Assembly: GCA_017609385.1 (NCBI GenBank)
Contig: JAFCEA010000060.1
Location: forward strand, 1 to 9,161
DNA: 9,161 nt
From: Candidatus Woesearchaeota archaeon
Lineage (GTDB): Archaea > Nanobdellota > Nanobdellia > Woesearchaeales > CG1-02-33-12
Direction: 5' to 3'
Shown: piece by piece, positions 1 to 6,045 of the stretch
Layout of the letters: the number at the start of each line of letters is the position of its first letter
Numbering within the stretch: the first letter of the stretch is position 1
The notes under the pieces: generated by a model
The model's input: the letters and a program-made list of their open reading frames with translations, nothing else
Databases searched by the model: none
What the model was told of the DNA's origin: nothing
Translations under genes and position numbers: made by a program

Positions 1-1092
1 ATAATCATCTGAATATTCCATTCCATAATAAACATCCTTTATCTCTTTTCTCTGTGATTTAATGCCATTAGCATCACAATACCTATTGTAAGCTTCTAAG
101 GCAGCTCCAACAGGCGTGCCGCTGTCATCAGAAGCAGGATAAAAAAAAGCAGAGTCAACCTCTGGCATCTCTCTTATAACCTTATTAGCTTTAACATTAA
201 GTGCTGAGCCGCCTGCAAACACAACATCATGTATTCCTGTTTTCTTTACAGCATTTCTTACCCATTTTTCCATAAGCTCATCAAAATATTGCTGGCATGC
301 AGCGGAGATATTATCAAACCTTTGTCCAGCAAGCATTTTAATTAATTTTTTCTGTATATAAACCCCGCATGCTCCAATTGTATTCTGGAACTCAAGAGGC
401 TTTTTAGGGTTTATTCTTATTATTTTTCTAACCTGGTCAATGCAGTACTCTGCCCTGCCATAAGGTGCCATTCCCATAACTTTAAACTCAGATTGCCATG
501 GCTTCATTCCCAAATACCGGGTTATCTCGCTGTACAGAACATTGCTTAGGCTGTCATAATATGTTGAAGATGCAATTCTTTTAATTCTGTTACCAATTCC
601 AATATTAACTGTTGATGAAAGACCATCTCCAGCACCATCTGATGTAAACACAAGTGCTTTTTTATGCTTTGTTGAGTAAAAAGCACAGGCAGCATGTGCC
701 TCATGATGCTCAACAAAAACAATCTCCTTATTATTAAATATTTTATTTAGCTTTTGCATTGGCCTGAACTTGTGCAACATCTTTACATAAAAACTTGAAA
801 ATGAATGCCCATGAATTAAAGGAGATAACCTCAGAAACAATTTAACTTTCAAAGGCATTTCCTTTAATGGAGCATAAACCCTATTTAGGCTGACCATTGC
901 AATAACATTAATATCATGTGGGTGAATCTTTGCTATCTTAAAAACTTCCTTTATAGCAAGCTCCGGAACACCGCTGAAGTTCTTTACATTGCATAATCTC
1001 TCTTCCTGAACAGCTGCAATAACCTCTCCATCCTTAACAAGAGCAGCTCCTGCATTGTGGCCGTCATTTATACCTAAAATTATTACACTCAT
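1..1092 (-). CDS. NodU/CmcH/TobZ-family O-carbamoyltransferase, 3' end cut by window edge
   Basis: The minus frame from the ATG at 1092 stays open for 364 codons to the left edge, so the C-terminus is missing; family members are usually about 550-600 residues. The protein begins MSVIILGINDGHNAGAALV, the usual start of the Kae1/YgjD-like N-terminal domain. The metal-binding motif HHEAH lies at residues 129-133 (H129 and H133 as HxxxH), followed by SDGAGDG at 151-157 (D152). The later GGSALNV (294-300) and ASDDSGTPVGAA (320-331, likely metal ligand D322) complete that domain. Family members use carbamoyl phosphate and ATP to form carbamoyl-AMP, then carbamoylate a sugar or antibiotic hydroxyl, in the cytosol. 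The gene is third in a minus operon, just after a glycosyltransferase, so the acceptor is probably a glycan sugar or its nucleotide precursor; which one is inference. A GAGG site precedes the ATG and supports this start. Confidence 0.9.
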   Translation of the reverse strand, partial: MSVIILGINDGHNAGAALVKDGEVIAAVQEERLCNVKNFSGVPELAIKEVFKIAKIHPHDINVIAMVSLNRVYAPLKEMPLKVKLFLRLSPLIHGHSFSSFYVKMLHKFRPMQKLNKIFNNKEIVFVEHHEAHAACAFYSTKHKKALVFTSDGAGDGLSSTVNIGIGNRIKRIASSTYYDSLSNVLYSEITRYLGMKPWQSEFKVMGMAPYGRAEYCIDQVRKIIRINPKKPLEFQNTIGACGVYIQKKLIKMLAGQRFDNISAACQQYFDELMEKWVRNAVKKTGIHDVVFAGGSALNVKANKVIREMPEVDSAFFYPASDDSGTPVGAALEAYNRYCDANGIKSQRKEIKDVYYGMEYSDDY

Positions 1093-1099
1093 TTTCAAA

Positions 1100-1103
1100 C
1101 CTC
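1100..1103 (-). promoter_or_regulatory. Shine-Dalgarno site of the carbamoyltransferase gene
   Basis: On the minus strand GAGG lies 7 bases before the ATG at 1092 and overlaps the TGA stop of the upstream glycosyltransferase (1102-1104). Stop and ribosome site share bases, which suggests coupled translation of the two genes. It also fixes 1092 as the start. Confidence 0.65.
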
Positions 1104-2286
1104 AAATATTTCTTGAACTTTGTATTTTTTTCCATGTGACTATTCTTTTTTTTCTTATGAAATCAAAAAATCCTAAAATAAGTATCCAGTTTGTTGCCAT
1201 AAAATACTTTAAAAAAACAAACAAGGGAAACTTTTCTATTGCTCTTAGCGGAATGAATGAAACAATAGTCAAAAAATAAAATATTCCCTGAAGCATTAAA
1301 AAAATGCACATAAGAGAATCATTTGTCATTGCGCAAAGCAGTGCAGAAAAAATCAATATAAAAATCATGAAAAATGGAGTTAAAATCTGAAACAGCTTAT
1401 GAGACGGCAGTATAACAAGACCATACCAGCCATATCTTGGGTTGAACATAACTGATTTGTGTTTCATTAGCCCCTGCCATGTTCCTATTGTTATTCTTCT
1501 CTTTTGGGTTTCCAAATCTTTTACATTTTCAGGAGCAGGCTCATAAGCAACTGCCTCTGGCTCATACAAAATCCTGAAGCCAGCCTTTCTTATCCTTATA
1601 GCCATATCAAAGTCTTCTGACAAGCTTGATTCATCTATTTTATCAATAACTCCTTTTCTAAAAGCTGTTATCTCACCACTCATATGAATTGCAGAATCAA
1701 TCATGCTTTCATTTTGCCTTAAAAACCTCTCAATCTTCCAGTATATGCTTCCTCCAGCACCAATGCTTGTGTCACGAATATCTCTTGCCTCAAACCTTCC
1801 GCAGACGCCGCCAATCTTTTTATTTGAGAAATGCCTTGCAATCTTCTTTACAGCCTGCTGATTCATCATTGCATTTGAGTCTGTAATAATTATAACATCT
1901 CCAGATGCATATTTCATTCCATAGTTTATTGCAGATGCCTTTCCCTTTCTCTCGCTTTGCTCTATCAGCCTTACATCTTTCGAGTATTTCTTCACAATAT
2001 TTTGTGTTCCATCATTAGATGCACTGTCAACAACAAAAATCTCAAGCTTTTCCTTTGGATAATCAAGCCCCAAGGAATTTTTTATCTTTTTTTCAATAAC
2101 CTTTGCCTCATTATATGACATTATCATCAATGTAACCTTGGGCATGTAAGTTTCAGAAACCAAATGTTTTTTCCTAAACAGTTTTGAAGCAAGAAACAAA
2201 AACACTGGATAGCCAATCCACGTCCAGAGAAATAAAAAAACAAATAAAATCAGTAGTATCAACAGAATTGTTATTGCCATTTTCAT
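1102..2286 (-). CDS. Membrane-bound family-2 glycosyltransferase (processive-type fold)
   Basis: 394 residues. A hydrophobic N-terminal segment (about 5-33) is followed by a cytosolic GT-A domain: VTLMIMSYNE (51-60) is the nucleotide-binding start, VVDSASNDGT (85-94) the first Asp region, and TDSNA (135-139) sits where the DxD metal site is expected, here D136-S-N138. SEDFD (223-227) supplies the catalytic-type Asp and QKRRI (261-265) matches the QxxRW-type motif of cellulose/chitin/poly-GlcNAc synthases, with Ile for Trp. Three or so membrane segments follow (about 296-320, 325-346, 352-375). This layout resembles the IcaA/EpsH-like group that adds sugars from nucleotide donors at the membrane. 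Donor and acceptor cannot be read from the sequence. The start overlaps the stop of the radical SAM gene by four bases (ATGA, 2283-2286). No strong ribosome site is visible, so translation is probably coupled; an alternative ATG lies two codons in. The ORF is intact. Confidence 0.9.
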   Translation of the reverse strand: MKMAITILLILLILFVFLFLWTWIGYPVFLFLASKLFRKKHLVSETYMPKVTLMIMSYNEAKVIEKKIKNSLGLDYPKEKLEIFVVDSASNDGTQNIVKKYSKDVRLIEQSERKGKASAINYGMKYASGDVIIITDSNAMMNQQAVKKIARHFSNKKIGGVCGRFEARDIRDTSIGAGGSIYWKIERFLRQNESMIDSAIHMSGEITAFRKGVIDKIDESSLSEDFDMAIRIRKAGFRILYEPEAVAYEPAPENVKDLETQKRRITIGTWQGLMKHKSVMFNPRYGWYGLVILPSHKLFQILTPFFMIFILIFSALLCAMTNDSLMCIFLMLQGIFYFLTIVSFIPLRAIEKFPLFVFLKYFMATNWILILGFFDFIRKKRIVTWKKIQSSRNI

Positions 2287-3642
2287 TCATTCTTGCTTTT
2301 TATAAGCCTGTAAAGCCCCCTTAAATATATTTTAAACTCAGAAAGATTTCTTATTTTAAACAGTCTTTTTAATATTATCTTTGGCCTAAAATAAAAAGAC
2401 CTGAATGAATGCACAACCCACATATCAAGGTATTTGTTTGACAGATGGGGATATTTAACCAATGACCTCTTGCTTGGGTCTGCTTTTCCAACATCTGGCT
2501 CAATAACCCATCCTTCTTTCATACCTTTGGCCCTGAATTCTGTTCCTGGAAACTGCAAACTGTGCAAAATCAACATTCAATGCCTTTACTTTTTTTAAAC
2601 TCTCTTTTAATGTTTCCTTTGTTTCAAGAGGGCATGCACCATAGAGTATATTTATCTTTGGTTCTATCCCATATTTTTGCAATAAATCAATTGATTTTTT
2701 AATGGTTTTTACATCAAGATCTTTTTTGCAGTAATCAAGTATTTTTTGGTTAAAGGATTCAACCCCCATATCAACATAAATACATCCTGCATCTGCCAAA
2801 TCCTTAACAACTTCCTCATCAACTAGCCTATCACATCTTGCCAATATTCCAAATGGCAGTCCTGCTTTTTTGAAAGCCATGCAAATTTTATGATGCCTTT
2901 CCTTATCCCATACAAACTGGTCATCAATAACAGATATTGCTTTTATGCCCAGTTTTTTTATCTCAACAAGCTCTTTGTAGATGTTTTCAGGGCTTATTAG
3001 TGTTACAGGCGGCTTTCCCTTATGGCATGATTTCCAGTCTAATTCGCGGGCATAGCTTAAAGAGCATGGAACACAATAATAACACCTATATGAACATGCC
3101 CTTGATGTAAGTATTGTTGTAAAAGGGCTTCTTGGCAACTTTGGATTCCTGTATTTTTTGTAAGGAATAAGTCTTCTGTCTGGAATTGGCAGCTTATTTA
3201 TGTCCTTTATATACCCAATATTTTTATTGCTAACTATTTTTCCATCTTTTATATAAGAAAGCCCTAAAACCTTTTCAAAGCCTTTTTTGCTTTCAATAGC
3301 ATCAACTAAACTACATATTGATGCCTCAACCTCTCCTCTTATAACATAATAATTTTTCTCTGTTAAGAAAAGCTCTGGCTTGTCTGTTGGCTCTGGGCCA
3401 AAAAATATTACTGGCTTCTGCTTTAAAACCTTAACAGCCTCCAGGTCAAGCTCTCTTGATAAAGGCACTGTGTGGAAACAATATAAGTCATCCCTTACAA
3501 CAACCTTATGTTTTTTCTTAAGCATTGTTGCAGGATATAAAACAACTAAATTAGGCTGTGCATAAACCTGGAAAGTGCATCCAAAAAGCCTTTCAGCAGC
3601 TCTTCCTTTTTTGGCAGGCGGTATCACAAATGTTATTTTCAT
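2283..3642 (-). pseudogene. B12-binding-type radical SAM protein, disrupted by a frameshift near 2550
   Basis: First gene of the minus operon. The N-terminal part (1-~145) looks like a cobalamin-binding-type domain: MKITFVIPPA at the start and FGPEPTDKPE...VIRGEVEASI at about 81-109, matching the usual GG-hPT-PE...GEgE pattern. I do not see the DxHxxG cobalamin motif. The radical SAM core follows, with the iron-sulfur motif C183-SYR-C187-YY-C190 and DMGVES further on. The frame from 3642 reads normally to FAQFAV (to about residue 364), then runs into 16 unrelated residues and stops at 2500. The expected continuation FPGTEF...KEGWV is in another frame that runs to the stop at 2283. Total span is 1360 bp (3n+1), about 454 residues if repaired, normal for the family. 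The restored end overlaps the next gene by ATGA. Likely chemistry is methylation or another radical modification of a lipid or sugar; substrate unknown. A sequencing or assembly error is as likely as true inactivation. Confidence 0.85.
2545..2556 (-). other. Frameshift point in the radical SAM gene
   Basis: On the minus strand the run GCAGTTTCCAGGAAC reads A-V-S-R-N in the incoming frame and F-P-G-T in the outgoing frame. The change needs one base too many or two (mod 3) too few. Related proteins usually carry a segment like TPYPGTE here, so a few residues before FPGTEF may also be missing, which would make it a deletion of about 8-11 bases. There is no homopolymer longer than three at the point, so simple polymerase slippage is not the obvious cause. 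Confidence 0.7.
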
Positions 3643-3648
3643 CTTAAG

Positions 3649-3652
3649 CCTC
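3649..3652 (-). promoter_or_regulatory. Shine-Dalgarno site of the radical SAM gene
   Basis: The minus strand reads AAGAGGCTTAAG directly before the ATG at 3642, placing GAGG six bases upstream. It supports the chosen start and implies a transcript with a short leader, unlike the divergent gene on the other strand. Confidence 0.6.
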
Positions 3653-3675
3653 TTAGATTTCTAGGTGAATATTGC

Positions 3676-3720
3676 TTATTATTAAATGTTTTGGTAATGC
3701 AAACCAATAATTTTATATAA
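3676..3720 (-). promoter_or_regulatory. Possible archaeal promoter of the minus operon
   Basis: Two AT-rich candidates for a TATA box face left: TTTAATAATAA (3686-3676), giving a predicted transcript start about 26 bases on near 3655-3660 and a leader of under 20 bases, and TTATATAAAA (3720-3711), giving a start near 3690 and a leader of about 48 bases. The second overlaps the TATA box of the divergent gene, so the two operons might share it. The choice between them is not settled. Confidence 0.35.
3705..3720 (+). promoter_or_regulatory. Archaeal TATA-box/BRE promoter of the heptose operon
   Basis: TTTATATA at 3712-3719 fits the archaeal TATA consensus, preceded by CCAATAA as a weak BRE-like element. 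Its centre near 3716 predicts transcription starting about 26 bases on, at roughly 3741-3743, which is the ATG at 3743. No Shine-Dalgarno site lies before that ATG. The first gene is therefore probably translated from a leaderless or nearly leaderless mRNA, a common archaeal arrangement. Confidence 0.6.
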
Positions 3721-3742
3721 GTTTTTAGTTTTAATGTTTATT

Positions 3743-4465
3743 ATGATTGCATTAATCTTAGTTGGGGGAAAAGGAGAAAGATTAAGGCCAATAACAAACA
3801 ATATGCCTAAACCCATGGTTCCTGTTAATGGCAGGCCCTTCCTGCAATACCACATAGAAGAGCTTAAAAAAGCCGGAATAAAGGATATTGTTTTGTGCAC
3901 TGGTTATCTTTCACACAAAATAAAAGAATATTTTGGTGATGGCTCTAAGTTTAGTGTTAAAATAAGTTATTCTGTTGAAAAAACCCCCCTTGGAACTGCA
4001 GGAGCAATAAAAAATACAGAAAAATATATTAATGATACTTTTATTGTATTAAATGGCGATAGTTATCTTAAGCTTGATTATAATAAACTCATAAACTTTC
4101 ATAAGTCAAAAAAAGCAAAACTTACAATAGCATTATTAAAAATAAAAGATCCAAGAAGATATGGTCTTGTAAGCATTGATGAATCAGCAAAAATAATAAG
4201 TTTTGATGAAAAAACAAATAACACAAAAGGAAAACTTATAAATGGGGGAATTTATATAGTTGAACCTGACATATTAAAAACAATACCTGGCTTAGTTAAA
4301 GTATCATTGGAAAAAGAAATATTTCCTAAATTAATAAAGCAAAAAAATGTTTATGGTTTTGTTGTTAATAATTATTTTATTGATATAGGCACAAAAGAAT
4401 CTTATATGAAGGCACAAGAAGATTTTAAGAAATTATTTAGGGGGAAAGATGATAATAAGAACTAA
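3743..4465 (+). CDS. hddC: HddC-like sugar-1-phosphate nucleotidyltransferase (D-glycero-D-manno-heptose 1-phosphate guanylyltransferase)
   Basis: 240 residues starting MIALILVGGKGERLRPIT. An in-frame ATG three codons earlier (3734) exists, but the family begins at this beta strand and the promoter predicts transcription starting here. Visible motifs: the nucleotide-binding GGKGERLRP (8-16) with MPKPMVPV (21-28), TPLGTAGAI (81-89), LNGDSY (103-108, metal-binding D106) and FIDIGT (212-217, second metal Asp D214). Length matches HddC (about 230 residues). No C-terminal hexapeptide-repeat domain is present, unlike GlmU/GMPP-type enzymes. The predicted role is the last activation step: heptose 1-phosphate plus NTP to NDP-heptose. 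GTP is known for the bacterial homologue, but base choice cannot be read from sequence. The specific call leans heavily on the hddA, gmhA and gmhB neighbours; a generic hexose-1-phosphate enzyme is the alternative. Its 3' end overlaps hddA by 17 bases. Confidence 0.85.
   Translation: MIALILVGGKGERLRPITNNMPKPMVPVNGRPFLQYHIEELKKAGIKDIVLCTGYLSHKIKEYFGDGSKFSVKISYSVEKTPLGTAGAIKNTEKYINDTFIVLNGDSYLKLDYNKLINFHKSKKAKLTIALLKIKDPRRYGLVSIDESAKIISFDEKTNNTKGKLINGGIYIVEPDILKTIPGLVKVSLEKEIFPKLIKQKNVYGFVVNNYFIDIGTKESYMKAQEDFKKLFRGKDDNKN
4439..4444 (+). promoter_or_regulatory. Shine-Dalgarno site of hddA
   Basis: AGGGGG lies within the end of hddC, four bases before the ATG at 4449. It supports that ATG as the start and means hddA is translated from a site inside the preceding gene. 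Confidence 0.55.
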
Positions 4466-5489
4466 GGCACCTGTAAGAATAAGCTTTGCTGGCGGAGGCA
4501 CTGATGTTTCACCTTATTGCGAAGAAAGAGGGGGGTGTGTAGTTAATGTAGCAATAAACAAGTATGCATGGGGAACACTTGAGTTAACTAATAAGCCAGG
4601 AATTTGCATCAGTTCAAGCAATCACCCAAAGATATTAAGATTTAACAGTGTTAAAGATATAACTTATAATAGAACTTTGGACTTACTTAAGTCTGTTGTT
4701 AAACACATGCACAACGGAAAAAAAGGCATAAATTTGTTTCTGAGAAGTGATGTGCCTCCAAGAAGTGGCCTAGGTTCTTCTGCATCAGCATTTGTTTCCA
4801 TGATTGGCTTATTTAACCATCTGAAAAGAGACAAGAAGATTACTGATTATGAAATTGCTGAACTTGCCTTTAATCTTGAAAGAAAAGAGCTGAACAACAT
4901 GGGAGGAAAGCAGGACCAGTATGCCTCTGTTTTTGGCGGCTTGAATTATATTGAATTTAAGGGAAATGATTTTATAAGGGTTAATCCATTAAGGCTGAAG
5001 CAGGATTACATAAATGAGCTGGAAAAAAATTTAGTCCTTGTACATGTTGGAGCAAGAAAAGCATCTGGGGATATTATCAAAGACCAGACAAAATCTTACA
5101 AAAAACATAATAAAAATGTTACATCTGGTTTAGATAAAACAAAGGAAATAGCAATAGAAACAAAATATGCATTGACAAGGGGGGATTTAGACTATTTTGG
5201 TGAGCTATTGCATGATGCATGGACTGCAAAAAAGAAGTTCAGCAGCATGATAACTAATCCTTATATTGATAAATTATATAATCTGGCAAGAAAAAAAGGG
5301 GCAATTGGAGGCAAGATTAGCGGTGCTGGTGGTGGTGGTCACATGATTCTCTACTGCAAGCCAAACAAAGAGCAAATAGTTGCCCATGAGCTTACCAAAG
5401 CAGGAGTTAAAATTGTTCCCTTTAGCTTTGATTATAATGGATTGCAATCATGGGAGGTTAATGAAAATGGAAAAAATCATACAAGATGA
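4449..5489 (+). CDS. hddA: D-glycero-D-manno-heptose 7-phosphate kinase (GHMP kinase family)
   Basis: 346 residues, the usual HddA length. The N-terminus KAPVRISFAGGGTDVSPY (6-23) is the family's first motif and typical of HddA/fucokinase-type GHMP kinases. The phosphate-binding loop PPRSGLGSSASA is at 103-114, the GGKQDQYAS segment (152-160, with the probable catalytic Asp156) follows, and the third motif KISGAGGGG is at 289-297. The predicted reaction is ATP-dependent phosphorylation of the anomeric hydroxyl of D-glycero-D-manno-heptose 7-phosphate to the 1,7-bisphosphate, the substrate of GmhB encoded two genes on. Absence of a PfkB-type HldE and presence of this kinase point to the alpha-anomer, GDP-linked branch rather than the ADP-heptose branch (family knowledge). 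The gene overlaps hddC by 17 bases and gmhA by 23 bases, so translation is probably coupled. No sign of damage. Confidence 0.9.
   Translation: MIIRTKAPVRISFAGGGTDVSPYCEERGGCVVNVAINKYAWGTLELTNKPGICISSSNHPKILRFNSVKDITYNRTLDLLKSVVKHMHNGKKGINLFLRSDVPPRSGLGSSASAFVSMIGLFNHLKRDKKITDYEIAELAFNLERKELNNMGGKQDQYASVFGGLNYIEFKGNDFIRVNPLRLKQDYINELEKNLVLVHVGARKASGDIIKDQTKSYKKHNKNVTSGLDKTKEIAIETKYALTRGDLDYFGELLHDAWTAKKKFSSMITNPYIDKLYNLARKKGAIGGKISGAGGGGHMILYCKPNKEQIVAHELTKAGVKIVPFSFDYNGLQSWEVNENGKNHTR
5452..5458 (+). promoter_or_regulatory. Shine-Dalgarno site deciding the gmhA start
   Basis: GGGAGGT sits in the 3' end of hddA. From GGAGG it is 9 bases to the ATG at 5467 but only 3 to the ATG at 5461, so 5467 is the better start. 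It also rules out the much longer upstream reading from 5380, which lies wholly inside hddA. Confidence 0.65.
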
Positions 5490-6045
5490 AATAAATAAAA
5501 GCATAGCAGTAAAACAAAAAGTTTTGAAAGAATTAATTCCAAAAATAAAAAAATTTTCCCAGATGAGTGTTAATGCCTATAAAAATAATGGAAGGTTAAT
5601 CATGTTTGGAAATGGAGGAAGTGCAGCAGATGCACAGCATTTAGTTGCTGAGTTAGTTAACAAACTTAATTTCGACAGGCCAATGCTTGATGCACTGGCA
5701 TTAACAGTTAATACATCTGTTATGACAGCAATTGCAAATGATTCAAACTATGATAATATTTTTGCAAGGCAAATAGAGTCATTGGTAAATAAGAATGATA
5801 TTGTTGTTGGTATTAGCACAAGTGGCAATTCAGCGAATGTTATAAAAGGATTATTAAAAGCCAAGGAAAAGGGGGTAACAACAGTTGGCATGACTGGAGC
5901 AACAGGCGGCAAGATGAAGGATATTGTAGATTTATTGATAAACGTGCCTTCAGAGACAACCCAGAGAATCCAAGAAGCCCATATACTTATAGGGCATATT
6001 GTTTGTGGAATTATTGAAGAGGAATTGTTTGGGAAAAATAAATGA
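5467..6045 (+). CDS. gmhA: Sedoheptulose 7-phosphate isomerase (phosphoheptose isomerase, SIS domain)
   Basis: From the ATG at 5467 the protein has 192 residues, the same as E. coli GmhA. It carries the SIS phosphosugar motifs FGNGGSAADAQHLVAEL (47-63) and STSGNSANV (117-125), and TTQRIQEAHILIGHIVC (164-180). Residues lining the active site of E. coli GmhA (His61, Glu65, Gln172, His180) line up with H58, E62, Q169 and H177 at a constant offset of three, so zinc binding and catalysis should be intact. It converts sedoheptulose 7-phosphate to D-glycero-D-manno-heptose 7-phosphate in the cytosol, the first committed step of the pathway. It starts 23 bases inside hddA behind a strong ribosome site and ends with an ATGA overlap with the gmhB reading frame. 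The alternative, DiaA-like SIS protein, is disfavoured by the conserved residues and neighbours. Confidence 0.93.
   Translation: MEKIIQDEINKSIAVKQKVLKELIPKIKKFSQMSVNAYKNNGRLIMFGNGGSAADAQHLVAELVNKLNFDRPMLDALALTVNTSVMTAIANDSNYDNIFARQIESLVNKNDIVVGISTSGNSANVIKGLLKAKEKGVTTVGMTGATGGKMKDIVDLLINVPSETTQRIQEAHILIGHIVCGIIEEELFGKNK

Noticed and set aside
1055..1279. Plus-strand ORF of 74 residues across the GT2/carbamoyltransferase boundary
   Set aside because: Antisense to two well-supported genes; its hydrophobic stretch is the reverse reading of AT-rich membrane-segment codons.
3682..3900. Minus-strand ORF of 72 residues over the start of hddC
   Set aside because: Antisense to the conserved nucleotide-binding region of hddC, no recognisable protein features; a shadow frame.
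5380..5466. Long upstream reading of gmhA starting at 5380
   Set aside because: The extra 29 residues lie wholly within hddA, have no GmhA similarity, and a strong ribosome site at 5452-5458 points to the ATG at 5467, which gives exactly the family length.
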